DNA of 64,000 bases, from NCBI RefSeq assembly GCF_047731265.1, contig NZ_CP159835.1, forward strand, positions 2,604,001 through 2,668,000, read 5' to 3'. Position numbers and translations under genes: made by a program. The notes under the pieces are model-generated. The model had not been told where the DNA came from. It saw nothing but the letters and a program-made list of their open reading frames with translations, and did no database searches. Origin of the DNA: Patiriisocius sp047731265 (GTDB lineage: Bacteria > Bacteroidota > Bacteroidia > Flavobacteriales > Flavobacteriaceae). This document shows positions 1 to 8,260 of this stretch, one piece after another (the first letter of the stretch is position 1; each line of letters opens with the position of its first letter).

Positions 1-180
1 TTAGAATGCTTTCATGTTAGTGGTGATTATGATTATTTATTAAAAGTTGTTGTTAAGGATATGGATGATTTTAGAATATTTATGATTAATAAACTCACTT
101 CATTAAAACATATAGGAAGCACGCAAAGTTCATTTTCTATTAATGAAGTAAAGAATACAACTTCCATTACAATTGAGTAG
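1..180 (+). CDS. Lrp/AsnC-family regulator, C-terminal fragment
   Basis: The reading frame is open from the first base to a TAG at 178-180 and gives the last 59 residues of a protein whose start lies outside the window. The peptide has the pattern of the Lrp/AsnC effector-binding (RAM/ActD) domain: an ECFHVSGDYDYLLKV segment, then DMDDFRIFM, and a beta strand with IGSTQSSFSINEVK near the end. In this family the domain forms the dimer/octamer interface and binds amino acids. The N-terminal HTH is not visible, so the identity rests on the C-terminal domain alone. The following gene starts one base after this stop. Confidence 0.7.
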   Translation, partial: LECFHVSGDYDYLLKVVVKDMDDFRIFMINKLTSLKHIGSTQSSFSINEVKNTTSITIE

Positions 181-181
181 T

Positions 182-814
182 ATGAATAGAAAATTGATTT
201 TTGAGTTTTTAATACTCTTTGTTGCAGTCCCTGTAAGTCTTGTTTTTGATATGCTAATTTGGTTTAAACTGGCTGCTATTGTGATAGCACTTGTCTATTT
301 AATTATTCAAATGCGAAAGGCGCATAGTGTTACCTTCAGTATTGAAAAAGAAATGGATTGGAAGCTGTTTTGGAAACGAACTATAATTACCTTCGTCCTT
401 ATTGCGGTAATTACAATAACATTTGTTTGGTATACCAAGCCTTCAGCTTTATTCCTAATGCCTTTAGCAAAACCTTGGATGTACGTTACTATACTATTCG
501 TGTACTCGTTATTTTCAGTATGGCCTCAAGAAATTGTGTACAGAACGTTCTTTTTTGAACGATATAAGCCTCTATTCAAAAATGAGAAAGTATTAATTTT
601 TGCAAATGCTTTTGTTTTTTCACTAGCGCATTTGTTTTTTAAAAATACGCTAGTGTTGTTGTTGACATTTGTAGGTGGAATCTTGTTCGGCTTCACGTTT
701 TTAAAATTTAAAAGCACCACAGCAGTAACCATAGAGCACGCGGTATATGGCAATTGGTTGTTTACTGTTGGTATGGGCCAAATGTTAGGGTTTCCTGGTA
801 TCGAAGGGGTCTAA
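182..814 (+). CDS. CPBP-family (CAAX protease-like) integral membrane protein
   Basis: A 210-residue multi-pass membrane protein. The ATG at 182 is chosen over an in-frame TTG at 173, which would overlap the upstream stop. The second half shows the CPBP/ABI (Rce1-like) signature: a WPQEIVYR stretch near residues 114-121, an FSLAH motif, and a final EHAVYGNW helix. The family includes intramembrane glutamic endopeptidases with an EExxxR motif, and the first glutamate is replaced here by Gln (Q116-E117). The metal/His positions appear present, but the changed motif makes proteolytic activity uncertain. It is co-directional with its neighbours and followed 30 bases later by an S41 peptidase gene. 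No specific substrate can be inferred. Confidence 0.72.
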   Translation: MNRKLIFEFLILFVAVPVSLVFDMLIWFKLAAIVIALVYLIIQMRKAHSVTFSIEKEMDWKLFWKRTIITFVLIAVITITFVWYTKPSALFLMPLAKPWMYVTILFVYSLFSVWPQEIVYRTFFFERYKPLFKNEKVLIFANAFVFSLAHLFFKNTLVLLLTFVGGILFGFTFLKFKSTTAVTIEHAVYGNWLFTVGMGQMLGFPGIEGV

Positions 815-844
815 TTTAATTATAAAATAAAAAGAGTTGATTAA

Positions 845-2422
845 ATGAAGAGATTTTTAACCATAGTAGTCACTTCTTTTGTTCTTATATCTTGTGGCAG
901 TATCCAGAAATATAACAAAAAGATAACCAGCGAAATTCCAATAGAAGATTTGAGAGCTGACATAGATGATGTCTATTTTCAGTTACAAAAGCACCACCCC
1001 AAATTATATCAATACATTTCAAAAGAGCGTCTTGATTTTAAGATCGATAGCGTAAAAAGTTCCATTTATGAACCGCTAAATAGCAAACAATTTTATAAAA
1101 AATTGGCGCCCGTAATTAAAACAATAGGGCAGGGACATATTTCTGTAATACCGCCTCAGTTAAAGCAAGAGCGTAGTGTTAGAAAAGAATACCGTGATAA
1201 AAAATTTAATTTTAGCACGCTGGATTTCGATTATATTGAACAGCATCTTTTGATAACCGCTGCTAAAGATGTTGACACCTTGTTAATTGGGAGTGAAATA
1301 GTTGAAATTAATGAGGAAACCCCTCAACAATTAATAGCCGCTTACAACAAGAATATAGCTTCAGATGGATATAATAAAACCTTGTTTCAAACTTTTGTTG
1401 CTTCCCGTTTTCAGCGTTTTTATTATCGAGATAAAGGATTTCAGGATAGTTTGAATGTTACTTTTAAGAATAAAGACTCTGTTTTCTCTAAAGTTTTTAA
1501 ATGGAAGGAAAAAGAAAAACCTGAAGATAAAATAGTAGATAGTGTTGTAAAAGAAATAAAAATCACAAAAGAGGATCGAAAAATTAAGCGTGAGGAACAA
1601 AAGACTAAAAGAAAATTTGATCGAGACCACGGATTGGTCCTTGGGACAGATAAGTACAAGCGAAACTTTAATTTTATAGGAAAAGATAGTACCGTTGCTT
1701 ATATGAAAATAAGAGGTTTTATAAACGGGCCATTTGAAACATTCTACGAGGAAAGTTTTATGAAAATGGACAGTCTTAAAACAGAAAACTTAATTATCGA
1801 TTTAAGAGACAATGGTGGCGGACGTATTTCTGAAATAAACGAATTGTATTCTTACTTAATAGATAAAGAATATACCTTTATTAATGAAAGTGAAGTAAAT
1901 TCTCGAACCCCTATGCTTTCATTTGTTTTAGCAAACGGATCACCAATTCTTTTAAAGGGAATTGGTGTAGTTTTATCTCCTTTTATAGCGGTACACAACC
2001 TTATAAAAACTACTAAAAGAGATGATAAGATTTACTACCGTTTTAAGCAATCAAAACCACAACAGCCTAAGGGAAATCCCTATAAAGGCAATATTTATGT
2101 ACTTATAAATGGTAATTCTTTCTCTGCATCATCTATTATTTCTACGCACTTAAAAGCAACCAATCGTGCGACATTTGTAGGTCAAGAAACGGGAGGTGCC
2201 TATAATGGTACTGTAGCGGGAATTTTTAAAAATTATAAATTACCGCATTCAAATATTAGAGTAAATATGGGATTAATGCAAGTGGAAGCTCCCTACAAAA
2301 TCGAACCTAATGGATATGGTGTGCTACCTGATGTTGAAATTAAATCTTCACTAGTAGATTTTGAGAATAAGAAGGACGCCGCAATTGATTGGGTATTGAA
2401 TAGCATCGACAAAACGAACTAA
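845..2422 (+). CDS. S41-family serine peptidase, lipoprotein
   Basis: A 525-residue protein with a lipoprotein signal (hydrophobic run ending in LISCGS, Cys17), so probably anchored in the periplasm or outer membrane. The C-terminal half carries the S41 (tail-specific/CtpA-like) fold: LIIDLRDNGGG, then INGNSFSASSI with the probable catalytic Ser at about 427, and GQETGGAYNG. The N-terminal region resembles the helical cap seen in Bacteroidota S41 proteins. Between roughly residues 217 and 265 there is a very charged Lys/Glu/Asp-rich insertion that looks like a flexible linker. No PDZ domain is obvious. The substrate is unknown. The gene begins 30 bases after the CPBP gene and may share its transcript. 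Confidence 0.85.
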   Translation: MKRFLTIVVTSFVLISCGSIQKYNKKITSEIPIEDLRADIDDVYFQLQKHHPKLYQYISKERLDFKIDSVKSSIYEPLNSKQFYKKLAPVIKTIGQGHISVIPPQLKQERSVRKEYRDKKFNFSTLDFDYIEQHLLITAAKDVDTLLIGSEIVEINEETPQQLIAAYNKNIASDGYNKTLFQTFVASRFQRFYYRDKGFQDSLNVTFKNKDSVFSKVFKWKEKEKPEDKIVDSVVKEIKITKEDRKIKREEQKTKRKFDRDHGLVLGTDKYKRNFNFIGKDSTVAYMKIRGFINGPFETFYEESFMKMDSLKTENLIIDLRDNGGGRISEINELYSYLIDKEYTFINESEVNSRTPMLSFVLANGSPILLKGIGVVLSPFIAVHNLIKTTKRDDKIYYRFKQSKPQQPKGNPYKGNIYVLINGNSFSASSIISTHLKATNRATFVGQETGGAYNGTVAGIFKNYKLPHSNIRVNMGLMQVEAPYKIEPNGYGVLPDVEIKSSLVDFENKKDAAIDWVLNSIDKTN

Positions 2423-2498
2423 AGTAAAGAATACTATTTTATGGTTAGAAGCAATCAAACTTTTAAACCATAAACTTTTAAACTATCTAGACCTATTG

Positions 2499-2506
2499 TA
2501 CCTTTG
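2499..2506 (+). promoter_or_regulatory. Candidate -7 box for lpdA
   Basis: TACCTTTG matches the Bacteroidota TAnnTTTG -7 consensus and lies about 59 bases before the lpdA start. A clear -33 TTG at the expected spacing is not seen, so this is a weak call. Confidence 0.4.
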
Positions 2507-2564
2507 TATTTGTTCTTCGAAATTCTTACAAAAGAGCAAATTTTAATTTAAAAAACACACCACT

Positions 2565-3965
2565 ATGTCAAAATACGATGTTGCAGTAATTGGTTCAGGC
2601 CCTGGAGGATATGTAGCTGCCATTCGCTGTGCGCAATTAGGAATGAAAACCGCAATTATTGAAAAATATAACACTTTGGGAGGCACTTGTTTAAACGTAG
2701 GCTGTATTCCTAGTAAAGCACTGCTCGATTCTTCGCACCATTATGAGCAGGCTATTAAGCATTTTGAAGAACACGGTATTGATATCCCTGGCGAGGTAAA
2801 GATAAATTTTAAAAAGATGATCGAGCGTAAAGCTTCAGTAGTGGATCAAACTACTAAAGGGATCGATTTTTTGATGAATAAAAATAAAATTGACGTGTAC
2901 ACAGGAATGGGGTCTTTTAAAGACGCTACTCACATTGAGATAAAGGGAGAAAAGAACGAAACTATCGAAGCTGCAAATACAATTATAGCTACAGGGAGTA
3001 AGCCTGGGACATTACCTTTTATTACATTAGACAAGGAACGCGTGATTACCTCTACGGAAGCATTGAGTTTAACTGAAATCCCAAAGCACATGGTAGTTGT
3101 TGGTGGTGGTGTGATTGGTTTAGAATTAGGGCAGGTTTATCGTAGGTTAGGGGCAGAAGTTTCTGTGGTGGAATATATGGATCGTATTATCCCAACTATG
3201 GATAAGGCACAGAGCAAAGAACTTACCAAAGTAATGAAGAAACAGGGGGTCAAGTTTTTCCTTTCACATAGAGTTTCTGGAGTAGAGAGGAATGGTAATG
3301 AAGTTATTGTTACTGCAACCGATAAAAAAGATAAAGAAGTTACTTTTAGTGGTGATTACTGTCTGGTTTCAGTAGGAAGAAGAGCCTACACAGATGGTTT
3401 GAAAGCGGAAAATGCAGGTGTTAAAATTACTGAAAGAGGACAGGTAGAAGTTAACGATCATTTACAATCTAATGTCAAGAATATCTACGCTATTGGAGAT
3501 GTTGTGAGAGGAGCAATGCTTGCGCATAAAGCGAGCGAAGAAGGTAGTTTTGTTGCTGAAGTAATCGCTGGGCAAAAACCACACATAAATTATAATTTGA
3601 TTCCTGGTGTTGTTTACACGTGGCCAGAAGTGGCAAGTGTAGGTAAAACTGAAGAACAATTGATAGAAGCAAAAGTTGACTACAAATCTGGACAATTTCC
3701 AATGCGTGCTTTAGGAAGAAGTAGGGCTAGTGGTGATACTGATGGTTTTGTAAAAATACTAAGCGACGCTAAAACAGATGAGGTTTTAGGTGCGCACATG
3801 GTAGGGGCCAGAGCAGCAGATCTAATTGCTGAAATGGTAGTTGCTATGGAGTTTAGGGCTAGCGCAGAAGATATTGCAAGAATGAGCCATGCGCATCCAA
3901 CCTATGCGGAGGCTGTTAAAGAAGCAGCACTTGCTGCGACAGATGATAGGGCATTGCATATTTAA
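2565..3965 (+). CDS. lpdA: Dihydrolipoyl dehydrogenase (E3)
   Basis: A 466-residue flavoprotein disulfide reductase that reoxidises dihydrolipoamide in the pyruvate, 2-oxoglutarate and branched-chain 2-oxoacid dehydrogenase complexes or the glycine cleavage system. The N-terminus has the FAD motif GSGPGGYVAAI, followed by the redox-active disulfide GGTCLNVGCIPSKALL, a second nucleotide-binding motif GGGVIGLELG for NAD, and the C-terminal dimer motif HAHPTYAEA with the catalytic His. Length and order of motifs are standard. It stands alone between a candidate promoter and a strong terminator, so it is probably monocistronic. Its E1/E2 partners are not in the window. Confidence 0.97.
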   Translation: MSKYDVAVIGSGPGGYVAAIRCAQLGMKTAIIEKYNTLGGTCLNVGCIPSKALLDSSHHYEQAIKHFEEHGIDIPGEVKINFKKMIERKASVVDQTTKGIDFLMNKNKIDVYTGMGSFKDATHIEIKGEKNETIEAANTIIATGSKPGTLPFITLDKERVITSTEALSLTEIPKHMVVVGGGVIGLELGQVYRRLGAEVSVVEYMDRIIPTMDKAQSKELTKVMKKQGVKFFLSHRVSGVERNGNEVIVTATDKKDKEVTFSGDYCLVSVGRRAYTDGLKAENAGVKITERGQVEVNDHLQSNVKNIYAIGDVVRGAMLAHKASEEGSFVAEVIAGQKPHINYNLIPGVVYTWPEVASVGKTEEQLIEAKVDYKSGQFPMRALGRSRASGDTDGFVKILSDAKTDEVLGAHMVGARAADLIAEMVVAMEFRASAEDIARMSHAHPTYAEAVKEAALAATDDRALHI

Positions 3966-3989
3966 TACTTGAAACTACGTTAAAATGTA

Positions 3990-4024
3990 AAAACCAATTT
4001 GTAAACTACAGATTGGTTTTTTTC
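3990..4024 (+). terminator. Rho-independent terminator of lpdA
   Basis: A 9-bp perfect stem (AAAACCAAT at 3990-3998, ATTGGTTTT at 4012-4020) with a 13-base loop, running into a T tract, 25 bases after the lpdA stop. Confidence 0.8.
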
Positions 4025-4039
4025 TTTTCAATATATTTG
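4013..4039 (+). promoter_or_regulatory. Candidate promoter of pabB
   Basis: TTG at 4013-4015, a 16-base spacer and TATATTTG at 4032-4039 fit the Bacteroidota -33/-7 pattern, slightly short in spacing. It overlaps the descending arm of the lpdA terminator. Confidence 0.5.
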
Positions 4040-4110
4040 TGGCTAAGAATTTGAAAAGAAAATTGAAATCAAAGACAAGGAAGAAGTTGAATTAATAAAA
4101 CACTCATTTC

Positions 4111-4124
4111 TCCGCCATGGCGGA
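4111..4124. repeat. GC-rich 14-bp perfect palindrome
   Basis: TCCGCCATGGCGGA is a perfect palindrome standing out in an AT-rich leader just upstream of the pabB start. It could be an operator, a REP-like element, or part of the mRNA leader. Its role is not known. Confidence 0.5.
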
Positions 4125-4141
4125 CTAGGGGTCAACCATAT

Positions 4142-5434
4142 TTGAAAAGAACTATAACATCAATAAAAGTTAGATTAACGGAAGCTCTCAAACAGCAATT
4201 AGTGCAATGGGCGCAACAGTTTGAAGAAGTTGTATGGCTAGACTCCAACGACTATCCTCAAGAGCATAGCTCCTTTAAAGCAGTTTTAGCCGTAGATGCA
4301 TTTACAGGAATAAAAACAGATTTTAACAATGCTTTTACTGAATTTGATGAATATCAAAAAATCACCAAAGATTGGCTTTTCGGCTACTTTTCCTATGATC
4401 TTAAAAATGATATAGAAAATCTTTCGTCTAAAAATTTTGATGGATTGGGTTTTCCAAATTTATATTTTTTTCAGCCTAAGAAAGTTCTTGTCTTCTCAGA
4501 CGATGAGGTTACGTTTCAATATTTGGCTATGGTGGATGATGAAATTGAAAGTGATTGGAAAGAGATACAAGCAACAGTTTTTGAAAATCAAGATACTGTC
4601 AAGGAGGATATTAAAATAAGTCTGCGAACTTCTAAAGACAATTATTTTGAGAAAGTAAATACATTGCTTTCTCATATTGAACGCGGAGACGTTTATGAGG
4701 CTAATTTTTGTCAAGAGTTTTATAGTGAAAATGCAATCATTGATCCAGTCCAAACCTTTTTGAGTCTTAATAAAATTTCGATTCCGCCGTTTGCAACATT
4801 TATGAAATTACAGGAGTATTTTGTGCTTTCGGCTTCGCCAGAAAGGTATCTCAAGAAAACAGGTCATAAAGTAGTTTCACAGCCTATTAAAGGCACCATG
4901 AGGCGTTCTTTAGTAGCGAAAGAAGATAGGGAGTTGGCAGAAAAACTGGTAAACGATCCAAAAGAGCGCAGCGAGAATATAATGATTACAGATCTTGTAA
5001 GGAACGATTTGTCTCGTATTGCAGAAAAAGGCACCGTGCAGGTAGAGGAACTTTGTAAAGTATATAGTTTTGAACAAGTGCATCAACTCATTTCGACTAT
5101 ATCCTGCAAAGTTGCAAGCGATGTTTCTCCAGTAACTATTATCAAAAATACATTTCCTATGGGAAGTATGACGGGAGCTCCTAAAGTTCGAGCAATGGAA
5201 CTTATGGAAGAATTAGAAGATGCTAAAAGAGGCTTGTATAGTGGGGCAGTGGGTTATTTCACTCCGTCTGGAGATTTTGATTTTAATGTTGTAATACGCA
5301 GTATTCTCTATAATGCAACTACTAAATATTTGAGTTTCTCGGTAGGAGGAGCTATTACAAATAAGTCCAGTGCTGAGGGCGAGTATGAAGAATGTTTACT
5401 CAAAGCAAAAGCAATGCGCCATGTTATTGGATGA
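4142..5434 (+). CDS. pabB: Aminodeoxychorismate synthase component I
   Basis: A 430-residue chorismate-binding enzyme of the TrpE/PabB/MenF family. The C-terminal catalytic part shows SASPERYLKK, PIKGTMRRS, a DLVRNDLSRIA block, TFPMGSMTGAPK and FNVVIRSILY, all typical. The PIKGT motif has Lys at about residue 250. In PabB this lysine is the attacking residue that forms the covalent intermediate, whereas TrpE has PIAGT, so PabB (folate/p-aminobenzoate pathway) is favoured over anthranilate synthase. The start is a TTG at 4142, as no suitable ATG lies nearby. The glutamine amidotransferase PabA is not adjacent. A long inverted repeat begins three bases after the stop. Confidence 0.88.
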   Translation: MKRTITSIKVRLTEALKQQLVQWAQQFEEVVWLDSNDYPQEHSSFKAVLAVDAFTGIKTDFNNAFTEFDEYQKITKDWLFGYFSYDLKNDIENLSSKNFDGLGFPNLYFFQPKKVLVFSDDEVTFQYLAMVDDEIESDWKEIQATVFENQDTVKEDIKISLRTSKDNYFEKVNTLLSHIERGDVYEANFCQEFYSENAIIDPVQTFLSLNKISIPPFATFMKLQEYFVLSASPERYLKKTGHKVVSQPIKGTMRRSLVAKEDRELAEKLVNDPKERSENIMITDLVRNDLSRIAEKGTVQVEELCKVYSFEQVHQLISTISCKVASDVSPVTIIKNTFPMGSMTGAPKVRAMELMEELEDAKRGLYSGAVGYFTPSGDFDFNVVIRSILYNATTKYLSFSVGGAITNKSSAEGEYEECLLKAKAMRHVIG

Positions 5435-5436
5435 CC

Positions 5437-5485
5437 TATGTTGTTTTTGATGCATAAATATTATTTATGCATCAAAAACAACATA
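5437..5485. repeat. 23-bp perfect inverted repeat with 3-base loop
   Basis: Arms 5437-5459 and 5463-5485 are exact reverse complements around a 3-base centre. The right arm is not followed by a T tract, so it is not a classic terminator, although the hairpin could stop or stabilise the pabB mRNA. It contains the TGCATAAAT/ATTTATGCA core, which resembles the next palindrome at 5492-5517. The two may therefore be binding sites for one regulator. Confidence 0.75.
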
Positions 5486-5491
5486 AAATAT

Positions 5492-5529
5492 ATTTATGTA
5501 TTCTAATATACATAAATTTACTATGTTTG
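5492..5529 (+). promoter_or_regulatory. Operator-like palindrome and -7 box of the satD-like operon
   Basis: ATTTATGTA (5492-5500) and TACATAAAT (5509-5517) form a 9-bp inverted repeat with an 8-base centre. TATGTTTG at 5522-5529 exactly matches the TAnnTTTG -7 consensus. The palindrome thus covers the -33 region, the usual position for a repressor or activator site. The downstream protein has a C-terminal HTH, so autoregulation is a reasonable inference. Confidence 0.6.
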
Positions 5530-5549
5530 TGATTAAGTAATTATACTAT

Positions 5550-6248
5550 ATGAAAAATTATAGCGCACTAGTGGCAGACATTGTAGGGTCTACTTCTCTT
5601 AATGCCAAAGACAAAGTATTACTAGAAAATAGTATACAAACGCTGTTTGTTGATATCTCTAAAGTAGTCCCCAATTATGGGCGACTCATAAAAGGAGATA
5701 CACTAGAGATGGTCGTCGAAGATCCATCTCAAGGCTTGTCTATTGCATTAGCAATAAAAGCGTTTATCAAAACGCTTCCAATAGATGTAACCAATTATGA
5801 TAAGAATAAAATAAGGGCAAAACATTTTAAAACACACGGAGTACGACTGGCAATTGGATATGGACCACTTTCTAGGTATGACAAGGGAAAAGGAATAATT
5901 GACGGAGAGGCTATTTACCATGCAGGAAGGGCTATTAGCAATATGCATACCTATAACAAAGAGCGAATTGTAATTAAAAACACCTTGTTCTTTGAATCTG
6001 CTGACAAAGAATTAAATGTTACTTTACGGCCTATATTTGAACTACTTGATGTGCTTTTATCTAAAGCAACCGAAAAACAAGCAATGGTATTATACCTAAA
6101 ATTATTAGGGAACACTGAAACAGAAATTTCTAAATTATTAGGCATTGACCAGTCGGTAGTAAATCGTCATTCCACAGCAGTAGGGTGGAACGCAATAGAA
6201 ACTTCGGTAGGTTATTATAGTACGCTGTTTAATAAGGATAAGGAATGA
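5550..6248 (+). CDS. SatD-family protein: cyclase-like domain plus C-terminal HTH
   Basis: A 232-residue protein resembling the SatD family (PF16264). Residues 5-150 look like a class III nucleotidyl cyclase-type fold: ALVADIVGSTSL near the start, then LIKGDTLEMVVEDP, and a later RLAIGYGPLS followed by GEAIYHAGRAISNM. Complete catalytic metal and purine-binding residues cannot be confirmed, so this may be a sensor domain and not an enzyme. Residues about 170-215 form a probable helix-turn-helix (NTETEISKLLGIDQSVVNRH). The stop overlaps the start of the DUF3307 gene by ATGA, so the two are translationally coupled. Upstream palindromes suggest it regulates its own promoter. The biological role in Bacteroidota is not established. 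Confidence 0.65.
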   Translation: MKNYSALVADIVGSTSLNAKDKVLLENSIQTLFVDISKVVPNYGRLIKGDTLEMVVEDPSQGLSIALAIKAFIKTLPIDVTNYDKNKIRAKHFKTHGVRLAIGYGPLSRYDKGKGIIDGEAIYHAGRAISNMHTYNKERIVIKNTLFFESADKELNVTLRPIFELLDVLLSKATEKQAMVLYLKLLGNTETEISKLLGIDQSVVNRHSTAVGWNAIETSVGYYSTLFNKDKE

Positions 6249-6952
6249 GTTTTACAACACTTATACTTTTACAATTGCTGGCTCACATACTGGCAGATTA
6301 CTTTTTACAATCTGATAGAATGGCCATAAGTAAAAATGCGCTTGGATTTAAAAGCAGGTTTTTAGCACTGCATATTGCTATTGTATTTTTTCTTTCATGG
6401 GCACTTTCTTTTCAACTCAAATTTATTTTTGCGGCCACAGTTATAGCGTTATTACATTATATAATAGATGGATGTAAACCGTTTATTACAAAATTAAAAT
6501 ATGTAGGAGTCCATTCCTTTTTTATTGATCAAATCGCACACATTGCCGTCCTGTTAATAGTTACTGGTTTGTATGCCAAATATTATGGGATACAATATAT
6601 CAACGAGTTTCCTGTTTCACCATATATAATAGGGCTCATACTCGCATATTTGTGTTGTTTAAAGCCCGCAAATATTATTATAAGGGAAGTGCTACTAATT
6701 TCTAAAATTCAGGTAAATAGCTCAGATGAACTTCCTAACGGCGGAAGAATCATTGGTAATCTAGAGCGATTATTAGTACTCACATTTATACTTGTAAACC
6801 ATTGGGAAGCAATAGGTTTTTTGATTGCAGCAAAATCAATTTTAAGATATAAAGACACAGACACTTTAAAAACCGAATATGTTCTCATAGGAACGATGCT
6901 AAGTTTTGGGATTGCTTTATTTTTGGGGATAGTTGTAAAATTTATACTTTGA
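6245..6952 (+). CDS. DUF3307 integral membrane protein
   Basis: A 235-residue protein with about six hydrophobic segments. The N-terminal QLLAHILADYFLQSD motif, followed by a KSRFLALHI stretch and an LLHYIIDGCKP segment, matches DUF3307 (PF11750). The conserved His and Asp residues inside predicted membrane helices hint at an enzymatic or ion-binding site, but no function is known. It overlaps the SatD-like gene by four bases and is overlapped in turn by tilS. The pairing suggests that the SatD-like protein senses or controls something handled by this membrane protein; that is inference. Confidence 0.72.
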   Translation: MSFTTLILLQLLAHILADYFLQSDRMAISKNALGFKSRFLALHIAIVFFLSWALSFQLKFIFAATVIALLHYIIDGCKPFITKLKYVGVHSFFIDQIAHIAVLLIVTGLYAKYYGIQYINEFPVSPYIIGLILAYLCCLKPANIIIREVLLISKIQVNSSDELPNGGRIIGNLERLLVLTFILVNHWEAIGFLIAAKSILRYKDTDTLKTEYVLIGTMLSFGIALFLGIVVKFIL

Positions 6953-8259
6953 TTCTAAAACTTTCAGACCATATAAAAGAAAATTTCCCGAACATCCAAG
7001 GGAAGAAAATTTTGATCGCTTGCAGTGGTGGTCTTGATAGTATGAGTTTATGGCATGCTTTTAAAGAACTAAATTTTGATATAGGCATAGCGCATTGTAA
7101 TTTTTCACTACGCGGAAATGAAAGTGACGAAGACCAAAAGTTAGTAGCAGAAAAATCCCAAAAAGACAACACTCCTTTTTTTACTGAAACGTTTAAAACA
7201 AAAGAGTACGCTAAAGAGCATAAGCTATCTACCCAAGTAGCAGCGAGGCAACTTCGCTACCTTTGGTTTGAAGAAATTGCGACAAACAACAACTATGATT
7301 TAATAGCAACTGCACATCATGGGGATGATGATTTAGAAACATTTTTCATTAATCTTTCAAGAGGTACTGGGTTGAGAGGGCTCACAGGAATCCCTTCAGT
7401 AAACAAAAATATCATCAGGCCATTACTTCCATTTTCTCGCAAGGAAATATTGCAATATGCGCAACGCCAAGGAATCTATTGGCGAGAAGACAGCAGCAAT
7501 ATAAAGGAGGAATACCTTCGCAATAAGATACGCTTACAATTGACGCCAGTTTTCAAAGGACTCAACAAAAACCCATTACAGACTTTTCAAAAAACGCAGC
7601 AAAATTTAAAAGATACACAGGCATTAATTGAGGATTATTTAGCCATTGTTTATCAGCTAATTATCACTAAAAATCAAGACGGCTATGCCATTGATATAGC
7701 AAAGCTGAAAGAATTGCCAAACACTTCAGTATTGCTATTTGAATTGTTATCTCCTTTTGGTTTTTCAGATTTTAAAGCAATAAATGAATTGACCGAAGCA
7801 CAATCTGGAAAGCAACTATTTTCTGAAACACATCGTTTATTAAAAGACAGGGACTGCCTATTTCTATCAGAAAAAAAAGAAAAACCAACGAATTCTGAAT
7901 TTTTCATTAAAAAAAATCAAGATGTTGTCAGCAGTCCTATAAAATTGTCTTTTACTCCTAGTACAAAAGTGGGATATATGGATGCTACTGCCATCTTTGT
8001 GGATGCAAACAAACTAGAGTATCCTTTAACGATAAGAAAATGGCGTGAGGGTGATGTTTTTAAACCTTTTGGGATGGTTGGAAAAAAGAAAGTTAGCAAG
8101 TTTTTTAAAGATGAAAAGTTATCTTTGGCCGAGAAAGAACGAGTTTGGATTTTAGAAAGTGATAATAAAATCGTTTGGATTATCGGGCTCAGAGCAGATA
8201 ATCGTTTTAAAGTGACCGAAACCACACAGCATATATTAAAAATAAAACGTACCGCGTAA
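6949..8259 (+). CDS. tilS: tRNA(Ile)-lysidine synthase
   Basis: A 436-residue cytoplasmic enzyme that ligates lysine to C34 of the AUA-decoding tRNA-Ile using ATP, an essential modification. The N-terminus has the PP-loop ATP pyrophosphatase motif SGGLDSM at about residues 25-31. It is followed by AHCNFSLRGNES and AHHGDDDLETFFINLSRG, typical of TilS, and a C-terminal substrate-recognition region with WREGDVFKPFGM. The start is a TTG at 6949, overlapping the DUF3307 stop (TTGA). No ATG exists between this point and the PP loop, so the TTG is preferred. It is followed one base later by the dsbD gene. Confidence 0.95.
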   Translation: MILKLSDHIKENFPNIQGKKILIACSGGLDSMSLWHAFKELNFDIGIAHCNFSLRGNESDEDQKLVAEKSQKDNTPFFTETFKTKEYAKEHKLSTQVAARQLRYLWFEEIATNNNYDLIATAHHGDDDLETFFINLSRGTGLRGLTGIPSVNKNIIRPLLPFSRKEILQYAQRQGIYWREDSSNIKEEYLRNKIRLQLTPVFKGLNKNPLQTFQKTQQNLKDTQALIEDYLAIVYQLIITKNQDGYAIDIAKLKELPNTSVLLFELLSPFGFSDFKAINELTEAQSGKQLFSETHRLLKDRDCLFLSEKKEKPTNSEFFIKKNQDVVSSPIKLSFTPSTKVGYMDATAIFVDANKLEYPLTIRKWREGDVFKPFGMVGKKKVSKFFKDEKLSLAEKERVWILESDNKIVWIIGLRADNRFKVTETTQHILKIKRTA

Positions 8260-8260
8260 C

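Noticed and set aside
4142..5434. Anthranilate synthase component I (trpE)
   Set aside because: The PIKGT motif with a lysine is characteristic of PabB; TrpE has alanine at that position, and no trp genes are nearby.
5437..5485. Rho-independent terminator of pabB
   Set aside because: The stem is perfect but no T tract follows on either side, so it is reported as an inverted repeat of open function.
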